This document shows, in pieces, positions 51,687 through 61,161 of a stretch of 64,000 nucleotides of DNA (the first letter of the stretch is position 1; every line of letters begins with the position of its first letter). A program made the translations under genes and the position numbers. The notes beneath the pieces were generated by a model that saw nothing but the letters and a program-made list of their open reading frames with translations, was not told the DNA's origin and did no database searches. The stretch is from positions 291,222-355,221 of the forward strand of contig NZ_JACOON010000004.1 of NCBI RefSeq assembly GCF_014287795.1. The letters are read 5' to 3'. Source of the stretch: Christensenella tenuis (GTDB lineage Bacteria > Bacillota > Clostridia > Christensenellales > Christensenellaceae).

Positions 51687-51901
51687 CTGCCGCCGCCCCC
51701 TTTCTTTACAGGAAAGATAACACAATTTGCCGCATATATTCAACCGTGAAAGATTATTTGCTGAAAAAAAAAACGCCCTGTGGTAAAATATTACGGGAAA
51801 GGGCGGGCATTTTGCCTGCCTGGGCATGGCATACCCGCCTTCGGTGCAGGCTTCCGGTTGGCACAGGCGGCGGGAAATCATAATAAAGGAGAACGTTTTT
51901 T

Positions 51902-53071
51902 ATGATCGTTGAACCGAAGGTAAGAGGATTTATCTGCACCACGGCGCATCCTGTGGGATGCAGGGAAAACGTGCGGCAGCAAATAGAATATGTGAAAAGC
52001 CAGCCGAAGACGGACGGTCCGGGGCGGGTGCTCGTGATCGGCAGTTCCACCGGTTATGGACTCTCGTCGCGTATCGACCTTGCGTTTTCATCCGGCGCCG
52101 CAACCATCGGCGTGATGTTCGAGCGCCCGGCAAGCGGCAAACGCACGGCTTCCGCGGGATGGTATAACACTGCCGCGTTCGAGGAATTCGCGCATGCGGA
52201 CGGGCTGTATGCAAAGACCATCAACGGCGACGCTTTTTCGCGCGAGGTCAAGGAACAGGCGGCGGAACTGATCGCAAAGGACTTAGAGCAGGTGGATATG
52301 GTAGTATACAGCCTCGCGTCCCCGCGCCGCACCCTTGCAGACGGGACGACGGTCTCTTCCGCGCTTAAGACCACGGACAGCGATTATACAAATAAAACCA
52401 TCGACCTTGCAACGCGCAGAATTACGGAAGTGACGGTTACACCCGCGACAGAGCAGGAGATCGCGGATACGGTGAAGGTTATGGGCGGGGAAGACTGGAA
52501 AGAATGGATTTCCCTGCTGTCCGAAAGGGGGCTGCTCGCGCCGGACGCGGTGACGCTCGCGTATTCCTATATCGGGCCGGAGCTCACGCATCCGATGTAT
52601 ATGGACGGTTCGATCGGCCGGGCAAAAGAGCATTTGTTCCGCACCTCGCAGGAGATCACCCAGGAGATCCCGGGCGTTACGGCTTATATTTCCGTCAATA
52701 AGGCGCTGGTCACGCAGTCGTCCGCGGCGATTCCGATTGTGCCACTTTATATCTCCATCCTGTACCATGTGATGAAAGAAAAGGGGACACATGAGGGCTG
52801 CATAGAGCAGATGCACCGCCTGTATGCGGAAAAGCTGCCCGCGCTTAAGACGGATGAGCGCGGTATGCTGCGCCTTGACGATTGGGAGATGGAGCCGGAT
52901 GTGCAGGAGGCTGTGCTTCGTTCCTGGAACGAGATCACCGACGGGAACCTTGAACAGCTTGCTGATGTGGACGGCTATTGGGAGGATTTTTACCAGATGT
53001 TCGGTTTCCATATGAAAGGTGTGGACTACGCAGCGGACGTGGAAACGGACGTACCTGTCGAAAGCATTTAA
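51902..53071 (+). CDS. fabV: Enoyl-ACP / trans-2-enoyl-CoA reductase, FabV family
   Basis: 389 residues, the family length. It begins MIVEPKVRGFICTTAHPVGC. The NADH loop VIGSSTGYGLSSR lies at about 46-58, SLASPRR near 139, and the catalytic Tyr-X8-Lys region in YMDGSIGRAKEH near 236. Last step of fatty-acid elongation, or crotonyl-CoA reduction in butyrate-type metabolism. GGAG is spaced 10 bases from the ATG. Monocistronic. Confidence 0.95.
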   Translation: MIVEPKVRGFICTTAHPVGCRENVRQQIEYVKSQPKTDGPGRVLVIGSSTGYGLSSRIDLAFSSGAATIGVMFERPASGKRTASAGWYNTAAFEEFAHADGLYAKTINGDAFSREVKEQAAELIAKDLEQVDMVVYSLASPRRTLADGTTVSSALKTTDSDYTNKTIDLATRRITEVTVTPATEQEIADTVKVMGGEDWKEWISLLSERGLLAPDAVTLAYSYIGPELTHPMYMDGSIGRAKEHLFRTSQEITQEIPGVTAYISVNKALVTQSSAAIPIVPLYISILYHVMKEKGTHEGCIEQMHRLYAEKLPALKTDERGMLRLDDWEMEPDVQEAVLRSWNEITDGNLEQLADVDGYWEDFYQMFGFHMKGVDYAADVETDVPVESI

Positions 53072-53172
53072 ACCCCCGGAATGCTGCTGCTGTTGCAGTG
53101 GAAAAGGGCGGGAAGACGTCGTGTAGGCGTCATGTAAAAGGCGTGAAATTTATGGTAATATAATAGTGTGGG

Positions 53173-53203
53173 AAAAAGGAAGTTCGGGAAGCCGAGCTTC
53201 TTT
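53173..53203 (+). terminator. fabV terminator
   Basis: GAAGTTCGG / CCGAGCTTC with a four-base loop and TTTTTT. TATAAT at 53159-53164 just upstream lacks a -35, so it is unclear whether a promoter for the next gene overlaps it. Confidence 0.7.
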
Positions 53204-53238
53204 TTTGTTGCCGAAAAATAAAAGTATGGAGGAGAAAG

Positions 53239-55614
53239 ATGAGGAAAAACAGGAGAAGAAAAGAAGAGGAAGCGTATGAACGGCTGATGAAACAGCAGGA
53301 GAAATTAAAGAAAAACCAGGCGGTGCAAAAAACAGAAGGATCGCAGAAGTATGTGGCGGCGGGGAACAAAAGCGCATATGAAGCGGGCCAAAACAGCGTG
53401 GGTTCCGGGCGGCAGGGATGGATCCGGGAAAAAAACGGAGGGATAAGGCTCCAGCCGCGGAAAACAAAAGAGCGGAACACGGGTGCGGGAAGCAGCGGGA
53501 AGCGGCCTACGGGAAGCCCGGGAAATTCGAGCGGAGTTTTGCGAAAGGGAAAAGGGAGCGAAGGGAACTACGTAAGGACGTGGGTGAATACGGCAAGGCC
53601 GGGCGGAGGCACGGAAATCTGGAAACAGGTGGCGCTGAATCCGGGAGAGACGGCGGCAGATTATTACGAGAAGAAACGGAAGGAGCGGGAAGCGGACAGG
53701 CAGGAGACGGACGCGGCGCTGCGGCGGGCGCTGGAGGAGACGCAGGAAGAACTGCGGGAGCAGCGGCTGGGCGTGGCAGAGGGATTTGGGAGGAAGAAGC
53801 GGTATAACCAAAACTATGAAGACCTGTTCGGGCTGCCGGAGGAAGGAGACTTCCGAAGCCGTGTGGAGAGAACGCGCGGCTGGGATAAGCTGAACGGGAG
53901 CGAGCAGTATGACAGAATGGTGTATATACAGGAGGAGCTTGCGAGGCGGAAAAAAGAGAGGGAAAAAGGAGCGGAAATAGGGTATAATACGATCAACGGG
54001 AGAAATAAACAGCCGGGAGAATGGAACGGACAGTGGGGCATAGAGGGCGTTAAGCAGCCGGGACGGGAAGCGTATCTCATGCCGGATATAAAAAGGCCGG
54101 AGGAACTATGGAACAAACCAGCCTGGTTTGGAAAGGCGGACGGAACGGAGCGGCAGACGAACCCTATGAAACCGGCGTGGAATGAGCCGTATAGCATCGA
54201 AAGGCCGGAGAAAAATTCGGAGGGCGAATGGAATGGGCTTGACTGGCGCGGGCGGCTGAACGCGGTTGGCAGGATAGAGAGACCGAAGCGGCAGGAGGCG
54301 GCGAATCAGCCGACAACCGGCAGAGCGGGCGCGGAATTTCTGGCGGCAGATGTGAATGAGGCGCGGGCGGATGGTCTGAACAGGACGAATTTCCAGACGT
54401 CCGGCTTGCGGCAGGCAAATCCGGCTGCCCAGACGGTTTCCGCTTCCGGTGTATGGACAGAACTGCCGGAGGCATTCGATTCGTATGACGACCTTAAGAA
54501 GCTGGCGCCGGACGGCGTTTTGGCAGGACTGATGAGCGCGGGCCTCACAGAGGACGCGTGGAACAGTATGACGCCGGAAGAACAAGCGGCGGTTCTCGCG
54601 CCGTGGGCGGAGGGCGGCCCGGGCCGGGAAGAATTGACGCCGGGGGCACAGGAGGTTGTGACCGAAATTGAAAACACAATGACGGAAATTATGAATGATG
54701 AGGAGAAGCGCGGGCAAGTGCTCGGCGGGCTTGGAGCAGCGGCGAATATCGCGGACATAGTAGGAGCGTTCGGCGGGCCGTTGACGGACGCGGCCAGCCA
54801 GAAAGCAGCGGAAAGAATCGTGCAGGAGGCATTGAAAGACACGGAGTTTGACGGCGAGCTTTCGCCGGAGCAGCTACGGGATATTTCACAGGGCATAAAC
54901 GCGTTTTTTGACATCCGCGTGGACGAGGACGGCATCTGGCATTCGACAGGCGATGGAATCGCCCACCGGGAGGGCGGATATGCGCCGGTGATGGACGAGG
55001 TGGCGGAGAACATACTGGGCTTCGACCTGAATTCGGGCACGGTGGATTTTAAAATTACTGAGGGGGATGATACCCGTGAATACCAACTGCGCGGCTGGGG
55101 AGGCAGCTACGGCGACCTGTTGGGCGGGGAGTTCGGCATCTATGAGAAAAATAGTGACGGTGAATGGGTAGAGTCGAGCGACGACCGCTTCAACGTGGAG
55201 CTGACGCTGGAGGACAAGGAGGGACACAAGCTGTTCAGCTATGGGCAGAAGGATGCGAAGTTCTGGCAATACGCGGCGATGCACCCGGAGGACATGCCCG
55301 AATTGATGGTACAGGAGGGCTACGCGAAAAACGAGGAGGAAGCGCGCGCGATTGTGGACAAGCTGAACGCGGGCGACATCGTGGTGCGGGGGCACATTAT
55401 TGGAAATGCGGGAGATGAGGACTATTTTCAGGCGATGGAAGATGGAATCCGCGCGCAGAACGCGGAGAAAGCTAAGGGGTCATTCTGGAGCCCGCTCGGT
55501 TATATGATGACGGAGGCGGAGCAGATCAAAACATCCGGGCGGGGGCGTACGGATGACGACAGGCCGTACATCGACATCAGCCTGAATTCACCGTGGTACA
55601 GGGGAGGAAACTGA
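53239..55614 (+). CDS. Large accessory protein with DUF4474-like C-terminal domain (toxin-like)
   Basis: 791 residues, no signal peptide and no membrane segment. About 1-220 is extremely basic and coiled-coil-like (KNRRRKEEEAYERLMKQQEK); 220-420 is Trp/Pro/Gly-rich with repeated RPE motifs; 470-530 is acidic, then a hydrophobic Gly/Ala stretch (GGLGAAANIADIVGAFGG). About 605-720 resembles DUF4474 (LRGWGGSYGDLLGGEFGIY, then LFSYGQKDAKFW). A perfect 30-base copy of codons near residue 705 reappears before the orphan cassette 1 kb downstream. The layout (long stalk, conserved domain, replaceable end, small membrane proteins after) suits a polymorphic toxin, but no toxin fold is recognised. Confidence 0.5.
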   Translation: MRKNRRRKEEEAYERLMKQQEKLKKNQAVQKTEGSQKYVAAGNKSAYEAGQNSVGSGRQGWIREKNGGIRLQPRKTKERNTGAGSSGKRPTGSPGNSSGVLRKGKGSEGNYVRTWVNTARPGGGTEIWKQVALNPGETAADYYEKKRKEREADRQETDAALRRALEETQEELREQRLGVAEGFGRKKRYNQNYEDLFGLPEEGDFRSRVERTRGWDKLNGSEQYDRMVYIQEELARRKKEREKGAEIGYNTINGRNKQPGEWNGQWGIEGVKQPGREAYLMPDIKRPEELWNKPAWFGKADGTERQTNPMKPAWNEPYSIERPEKNSEGEWNGLDWRGRLNAVGRIERPKRQEAANQPTTGRAGAEFLAADVNEARADGLNRTNFQTSGLRQANPAAQTVSASGVWTELPEAFDSYDDLKKLAPDGVLAGLMSAGLTEDAWNSMTPEEQAAVLAPWAEGGPGREELTPGAQEVVTEIENTMTEIMNDEEKRGQVLGGLGAAANIADIVGAFGGPLTDAASQKAAERIVQEALKDTEFDGELSPEQLRDISQGINAFFDIRVDEDGIWHSTGDGIAHREGGYAPVMDEVAENILGFDLNSGTVDFKITEGDDTREYQLRGWGGSYGDLLGGEFGIYEKNSDGEWVESSDDRFNVELTLEDKEGHKLFSYGQKDAKFWQYAAMHPEDMPELMVQEGYAKNEEEARAIVDKLNAGDIVVRGHIIGNAGDEDYFQAMEDGIRAQNAEKAKGSFWSPLGYMMTEAEQIKTSGRGRTDDDRPYIDISLNSPWYRGGN
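55344..55373 (+). repeat. Cassette junction repeat, copy 1
   Basis: 30 bases encoding ...AIVDKLNAG inside the DUF4474 gene, identical to 56352-56381 and in the same reading phase. Confidence 0.9.
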
Positions 55615-55616
55615 AA

Positions 55617-56309
55617 ATGAAAAAGATTTTAGCGGCAGTGACAGCAGGAGCGCTTTGCATGGCGCTCGTGGGGTGCGGAGGAATCTTTCTTACAAAAAGC
55701 GATAAGGAAAAATTCTATGTTACGGACCCGAGCCTGCATGTATTGGAGGATATGGACGAGTTTGGAGTATATGAGGATGGCAAGGCCATCCTCACGGCGG
55801 AAGAAATGGAAAATGGAGGAAGAGGATTTAATTTCAACAATCCTTATTCCGAATATTTTGAAGGAACGTTTGGAGGAAGCTATACAGGAGAACCGTATGA
55901 TTTCCGGGGGAGGAATATTACGACGAAGCGGGGGATCGGCATCGGGAGCACGATGGAGGACGTGATAGAGGCATACCCGGACATCGCATGTATGGTTGTA
56001 CCAGATAAGACAAAATCAACACCAGATAATGCACCATATATTTTTGATATTTCTCCCGCACAGGTGGAATACAGGATTCGTGACTATGAGAGAGAAAGCC
56101 CATTTTTTAAAATAGAGCGGTATGAAACAAAGGACGGAGAATTGTTGAGCAGCGCGGGTTACTACGACTATATTTATGATAACGATTTATCACGATATTA
56201 TGTTTACGATCATGAGGAGGAATATTTTAAATCTCATTATACGATCAGTTTTGTGGTAGAAGATGGAACCATAACCGAGCTTACCATAGCAGTCATTTTA
56301 TATGAATAG
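55617..56309 (+). CDS. Lipoprotein of unknown function
   Basis: 230 residues. A lipoprotein signal with lipobox LVGC (Cys about 20), then a soluble domain rich in Tyr, Asp and Glu (YYDYIYDNDLSRYYVYD) with no family I recognise. GGGAGG inside the end of the upstream gene serves as its ribosome site, and the ATG lies two bases past that stop, so it is co-translated with the large protein. A surface immunity protein or accessory factor is possible. Confidence 0.6.
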   Translation: MKKILAAVTAGALCMALVGCGGIFLTKSDKEKFYVTDPSLHVLEDMDEFGVYEDGKAILTAEEMENGGRGFNFNNPYSEYFEGTFGGSYTGEPYDFRGRNITTKRGIGIGSTMEDVIEAYPDIACMVVPDKTKSTPDNAPYIFDISPAQVEYRIRDYERESPFFKIERYETKDGELLSSAGYYDYIYDNDLSRYYVYDHEEEYFKSHYTISFVVEDGTITELTIAVILYE

Positions 56310-56351
56310 ACGGACTTAAAATTTCCCAAAAGATAGATAGCGATTTATTAA

Positions 56352-56381
56352 GCGCGCGATTGTGGACAAGCTGAACGCGGG
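56352..56381 (+). repeat. Cassette junction repeat, copy 2
   Basis: Identical to 55344-55373. The common block would allow the downstream 3' end to replace the upstream one by homologous exchange. Confidence 0.9.
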
Positions 56382-57489
56382 AGAAAGAAATGGCGTGCTG
56401 CCCGGCCGGACGGGGAAGCAGTTTACACGAGGGCAGATCGGTGGGAACGCGGAGAAGTACGGCACTGCGGGAGCGCTCTTTGAAGCGAAGGAGAGAATCG
56501 GGGAAGGAGCAAGCCCGGAAACAATCCGCGGCACCCTGACGAGCCATCCGGAAGTGACCGTGCCGAAGGGCCAGAACGCGGAAAGGCTGCGGATGTTCCA
56601 GACAGCCGGGAATCGGGATAGGACGGCAGAAAGGGAATCGCAGGAAGACAGCGGGCAAAAGTTGTTTTTCCCGGGCGGAAGGGAAGAAATGCTGGAATAT
56701 CTGCGTGAGCACCCGGACGCAGCGCTGCCGAATGGAATGAGCGCGGAGAAGCTGAAAAATTTTGAAGAGAAGTATTTGGGTAATCAATTCTATATGGAGC
56801 CTCAAGGAGACGATAATGGTCTTATTTATAAAATAAAAGAGGGAGACAAGAAGCAGGTGGATTTTACCGGAAAAAGTTCGCCTGAAACAAACCGAATAGA
56901 TGTCATTGAAGAGCATAACCGGGATGAAGGGAAAAAACTTCTGGAAGCACTAAATCATTCTTCCGGAGTTGACTTTCAGCCTCTCATTAATGTTGTCGAT
57001 CAGTTTGATGAAGTGGATTGTGAAATACAAGAACCTTATGAGATTGATCTCGAAAGAAAGCAGAGGGAAGTGATAAGGGACAATCCGGCTAGGAAAACAG
57101 TTGATGAAATCAGCGATGTTTACTCGGGCGTTACCACGGTGCTTGACATTGCAGGCCTTATCAAGGATGCGGCAACAATGGGGGCTGACAACGCGTTTAT
57201 AAAGGATCAGATGGGCGGAGGAATAGAAGGAATGGTGGGCAGCCTAATAGACCAAGCGGTTGCTGCTACGGATAAAACTTTATCCGGCTATGATACGGAT
57301 GGGCATAAAATTGACAAAATCTACCGGCAGACGATAGAGGTGGCGGCAAAAAATAGTAAAAGTAGTAGTACAGGAGAGCATCATCAAGTCACATATGACT
57401 ATCATATTGTAGACGGGATGGCAAGGATATTATCCGTAACCGTCGATGGAGAACCTGCTGCGGACTATTATAAATATAAAGAGAATTAG
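56352..57489 (+). pseudogene. Orphan C-terminal cassette of the DUF4474 gene type
   Basis: The frame reads AIVDKLNAGERNGVL from a 30-base block identical to the upstream gene, then diverges completely from it for about 370 residues. In-frame stops lie just before (56338-56340); the only initiator is a GTG with no ribosome site, so it is probably silent. Two internal units repeat (SHPEVTVPKGQNAERLRMF and EHPDAALPNGMSAEKLKNF). A hydrophobic stretch near the middle (VYSGVTTVLDIAGLI) echoes the GAAANIADIV stretch upstream. This is the form of displaced tips in Rhs/CDI-type polymorphic loci. Confidence 0.6.
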
Positions 57490-58157
57490 CTATAGTTATT
57501 TGCGGTGGGGGAAACAAAGCGGCTGTAGGCGTTGTCGTAGGTCAAAAGTTTATACAAAAAAACTCCAAAGAAGACAATGATAAAGAATTCCAAATAGCTA
57601 CAATATGTATCTATTAAAAAGGCAGACGGAAATGCAAGTTTTGCATAATTTTTTGCGAGCCAAGTCAACTCCATGACCAAAAATACAGCGCAGGCAAGAA
57701 CGAATACAACGAAGAGAAACCTAAGCAGATAGAAAGGGCATGCTTTTTTCCGGAGCCTGCGGAACAGGCAGACGGAAAAAAGCATGCAAGGAACTAAAAT
57801 AAAAAGATAGACCACATTGAACCAAAAAGAAATCGTTTCCGGCTGATAGTAAGGGAGGGTAAATATTATTGCTTGCAAAAACAGCAGAAGAGCCGGAAGA
57901 AACGACAGCGTAAAAATACCGGATCCTGTTTTTTTATTGGGAACCAAAGCGTATGCAAAGAAGAAGAAAAACAAAGCGAATATGAGCAGGAAAGTTATGG
58001 TGAAAGGGAAACTTTCGCCAATGACGGGCGTTAAAATCCAGTACGGAGATTGGAGGGCGCGGCGGGAGTACCAAAGAAGCTGTATCAGGCAGAAAGCAAA
58101 TGAGACCCAACACAAAATGGTCAATGGTTTTGTAGAATGTGATAAAGCGGCGCGCAT
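57486..58157 (-). CDS. Membrane protein of unknown function, six-helix type
   Basis: 223 residues with about six membrane segments, many Phe/Leu runs (FALFFFFFAYALV) and basic loops. No known family. The start at 58157 has AGGAGG at a good distance. It is on the opposite strand, and its stop codon overlaps that of the orphan cassette by four bases, so the two genes meet tail to tail. A role as membrane immunity protein is possible but unproven. Confidence 0.55.
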   Translation of the reverse strand: MRAALSHSTKPLTILCWVSFAFCLIQLLWYSRRALQSPYWILTPVIGESFPFTITFLLIFALFFFFFAYALVPNKKTGSGIFTLSFLPALLLFLQAIIFTLPYYQPETISFWFNVVYLFILVPCMLFSVCLFRRLRKKACPFYLLRFLFVVFVLACAVFLVMELTWLAKNYAKLAFPSAFLIDTYCSYLEFFIIVFFGVFLYKLLTYDNAYSRFVSPTANNYS

Positions 58158-58183
58158 AAATCTACCTCCTATAATAAAAATAG

Positions 58184-58884
58184 TATAACATAGATAAAAG
58201 ATCAAAAAAAGGGACTAAAAGCATTGGGCAGGATATGGCACTCCCTACAGGAAGACGTGCAGATTTATATGAAACGGAAAGCGGATGGTTTTCAAAACTC
58301 AAGAAAACTGACATAACAGGCAGCTTTTTAAAAAATATAGGACAGAGCACGATAAACAAAACGCAGACCCGGAAAAAATTATTGATGTAACAGACAAATA
58401 CCAGGAGATGATAGAAGGGTCGATGGACAATTTGCTTTGGCAGGCGGAAATGGTTGGATTTGGGCCATTTAAGGGGCCGTATTATCTAAAAGACGAGCCG
58501 CAAAAAATTGAAGACTTATGCGGCGGCCAAATTCCGCGGGATATTATGGAGGAGGCGAAACGGATCGGGGGCGAAGAAGGCGTTTCCTATCTCATGCAGC
58601 AGGGCTATGGATATTTCCGTGTAGAGGACAAAATCATGAATGCGGAAGAGCTTGGGAATTATTCATTGGGTGTGATCGCAACGAAGAAAGGGCATAGCAG
58701 ACAAGAGGGATATAATGCCGCGAATGCGGACGCAGGGCTGCAATGGCTGAAAAATTTTGGAAAAGATAGTATAGGTTCAGCCAGCGGCGAAATCTATGAC
58801 AAATATTTCCAGACAATGGGCATGAACGACGCGGATAAATGGAACCTCCAGCCGCGGCCAAATATGTTAAGCCATAAGCTATAA
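58184..58884 (+). pseudogene. Second toxin-like 3' fragment with a frameshift
   Basis: Two partial frames. The first (58184-58390) reads GQDMALPTGRRADLYETE and stops at LLM. The second (open from 58312, in-frame ATG at 58408) reads EKIIDVTDKYQEMIEGSMDN and runs 158 codons from the ATG, ending NMLSHKL. They would join by one frameshift near 58310-58390. No ribosome site precedes the ATG at 58408. Composition matches the neighbouring cassette. Possibly another displaced tip; the family is not recognised. Confidence 0.4.
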
Positions 58885-58897
58885 AAAGGAGAAAATA

Positions 58898-59368
58898 ATG
58901 AGGGAGAGAGAATGGAGACAGAAGCTATATACCAAAAGAATGGCAGCGTTGCATATTGCAGCGCTTGCAGTCATTGTTTTTGCGATATGGATAGGATTTG
59001 GCCCATTAAATGATATTCCTTTTCTTATCTGTTCATGCGCAGGAAGCGGAGCGGCTGCCGTTTTAGCGATTGCATACATCAGAATATTACGGCTCGATGC
59101 GCTGGAGGCGTTAAAACCGGTTTGCGGCTTGCTTTTGGTACTGATTTTGGCATGCCCGATTCCCCATATGATACCAGAGACATGGCCGTATCATCCGCAG
59201 GTCTGGGTGCGCGGGACACGCGGACTTGCAAGCCTGATCGTGATTGGATTAGCGGTTTTTTATTTCATCAAAACGCGGAAGCAGGGACGGCACAAAGCGG
59301 GGATGGTTATATGCCTTGTTTTCGGGATATTGCTTTGCATAGCGTGCCTGACGACTACGGCATTCTAA
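58898..59368 (+). CDS. Four-helix membrane protein, tandem paralogue 1
   Basis: 156 residues, four membrane segments, basic N-terminus (MREREWRQKLYTKRM). AAGGAGAAAATA precedes the ATG, 13 bases after the upstream fragment. EALKPVCGLLLVLILACP and the C-terminal IKTRKQGRHKAG then VICLVFGILL align by eye with the next gene. Immunity-type candidate by place, small size and duplication; no known family. Confidence 0.6.
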   Translation: MREREWRQKLYTKRMAALHIAALAVIVFAIWIGFGPLNDIPFLICSCAGSGAAAVLAIAYIRILRLDALEALKPVCGLLLVLILACPIPHMIPETWPYHPQVWVRGTRGLASLIVIGLAVFYFIKTRKQGRHKAGMVICLVFGILLCIACLTTTAF

Positions 59369-59467
59369 AACGCTGAATGGTGGGGAAGTCAAATTCGGCA
59401 TAGTATGAACGATGTAAACGAGTGGATAAAATAATCTAATGGACGAATCAGAATAAGGAGTTAAAGT

Positions 59468-59947
59468 ATGGAACACAGCAGGGCAAGACAAATATGGTGG
59501 ATCTCATTGGTCGCAACAGTAGTACTGGTGGCTGTTTATATGGGATTTTTTCTTGCTATGCTTGACAGTTATGATATCGTGCTAGGAATGGTATCTATGT
59601 TAAGCGCGGTTGCCGCGGCATGTACGGCCGTGATTGCAACGATCAGCTTTATACGATACAGAAAAATGAGAGGAATCGAGAAGATTAAGCCGATTTGTAT
59701 TGCTCTGCTGGCTGTATGGGTCACTACTCCAGCGTTTATTACCCTTTTGCCGATTCCGGGAACTGAGCATATAGCAGGCGCAGCGGGATTGCTGGTTCTT
59801 ATAACACTGGGAATATGGATTGGTGTCATTGCTTTATCTATTCTGTATTTAATACGCTCCCGGGGAAAAGAAACGGCAAAATATCCTATTGTTATTTGTC
59901 TTTTGCTCGTGGCGGCAGGGATTTTGGCTGTTCTGATAACGGTTTGA
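59468..59947 (+). CDS. Four-helix membrane protein, tandem paralogue 2
   Basis: 159 residues, four membrane segments. EKIKPICIALLAVWVTTP and YLIRSRGKETAKYPIVICLL mirror the preceding protein, so the two arose by duplication and have diverged. AAGGAGTTAAAG precedes the ATG. A 99-base gap separates them. Function unknown. Confidence 0.6.
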   Translation: MEHSRARQIWWISLVATVVLVAVYMGFFLAMLDSYDIVLGMVSMLSAVAAACTAVIATISFIRYRKMRGIEKIKPICIALLAVWVTTPAFITLLPIPGTEHIAGAAGLLVLITLGIWIGVIALSILYLIRSRGKETAKYPIVICLLLVAAGILAVLITV

Positions 59948-60032
59948 GAACAAAAAGGAACGCACTCAGAATGTAATAAACGAGGACGGATACGGGACGG
60001 TATAATAAACTGAACGATAACGCTGGGAGACG

Positions 60033-60070
60033 AAAAGCGGGCAGCCGTATACCAGGCTGCCCGCTTTTTT
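60033..60070 (+). terminator. Bidirectional terminator closing the accessory region
   Basis: AAAAGCGGGCAGCC / GGCTGCCCGCTTTT with an 8-base loop and flanking A and T runs; serves both the plus-strand membrane genes and the minus-strand lipoprotein gene. Confidence 0.9.
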
Positions 60071-60107
60071 ACATGGTTAAACGATCAGGGACTTTTTGCA
60101 CCCGCCC

Positions 60108-60974
60108 TCAGCCGATCGCTTCATTAATCTGGTAAGATGCCCCCGTAAAATGTTTGCCTTCCTCCGTCATGGTTTCAGGGAAAGTAAACGTAAGCGTTGC
60201 GGTTCCACCGGGCGCAATCGTGCTTGTCAGAGAGGACATCTGCGCACAGATAATGCCGGAATCGTCCGCAAACAGGGCGGTCGCACTGACTTTCTGGCAG
60301 GCAAGTGGGGAAGAATTCGTAATTGTAAGCGTATATTCTGTCTCCGTGCTGCTTTCTTCTATGGTAAGCTCTTTTGAGATATCGGTGTACTGGTTCGCGT
60401 TCATCGTGACGGATACGTTTGCCGAAACAGCGGGCGGAAGGTCTCCGCTCCCTTTTTCCACAGGGACTACGATTTCCCCGCCCGGCGAGAACTGGTAAAA
60501 ATCATACAGCTTCTCACCCTCCGGATAATTTACATGAACCGTTACCACAGGGATCGTGATATCATTGCCGTTCTGTACCTGAACGACCATATTGTTGCCG
60601 CTGATCATTGTAGTCTGGCAGACAATGCGGTCCGCATATTTTTGCAATGCGTTATTAATTTCCTGCTCGTCATATACGGCAGCGCCGTCTTCCTCCTTCA
60701 GGGCGTCCTTAGGGACGATTCCTTCGTCAACCAGTTCCTGCACCTGCTGCTGGTCGAGTGTGGAAGTCGCTTCTGCGGAGGGTTCCTCCGCCGGGGCCGC
60801 CGCTTCTTCGGACTGGCCTGCGGCCTCCGCCTGGCTTTCCGCTTCTCCAGCTGCGGCTTCGGCAGGCTCCGGGGTCCCCACGATTTCCATCTCCCCGATG
60901 CTGGGCACTGCGCAAGCTGTAATACCGAACGCCGTAACGAGCACAACGGCAGTCAGCATAACAAATTTTTTCAT
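60108..60974 (-). CDS. Lipoprotein with immunoglobulin-like C-terminal part
   Basis: 288 residues. Lipobox ITAC (Cys about 21), a long Ala/Glu/Ser spacer (about 35-75), then a beta-rich region with GNNMVVQVQNGNDITIPVVTVHVNY and TLTFTFPETM, as in proteins with weak FxLYD or Ig-like folds. Anchored outside the membrane. TAGGAG precedes the ATG. A TATAAT about 45 bases upstream (about 61042-61047) may be its promoter. Function unknown. Confidence 0.6.
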   Translation of the reverse strand: MKKFVMLTAVVLVTAFGITACAVPSIGEMEIVGTPEPAEAAAGEAESQAEAAGQSEEAAAPAEEPSAEATSTLDQQQVQELVDEGIVPKDALKEEDGAAVYDEQEINNALQKYADRIVCQTTMISGNNMVVQVQNGNDITIPVVTVHVNYPEGEKLYDFYQFSPGGEIVVPVEKGSGDLPPAVSANVSVTMNANQYTDISKELTIEESSTETEYTLTITNSSPLACQKVSATALFADDSGIICAQMSSLTSTIAPGGTATLTFTFPETMTEEGKHFTGASYQINEAIG

Positions 60975-61161
60975 AATGGCTCCTATAACAATCTCAGCCG
61001 CAGAAATACGGGCTTCGGCTGGGGATCTTCTTTGTAATGCAATTATAACAGATACAGAAAATTTGTGTTACAATAGGAAGTGGATTTTACAAAATATTCA
61101 CGAATTTGGCGCTGGAACGCCCTCCGGCCCCTGTGTTTAGGCAGAAAGGAAAGGGTTATAC

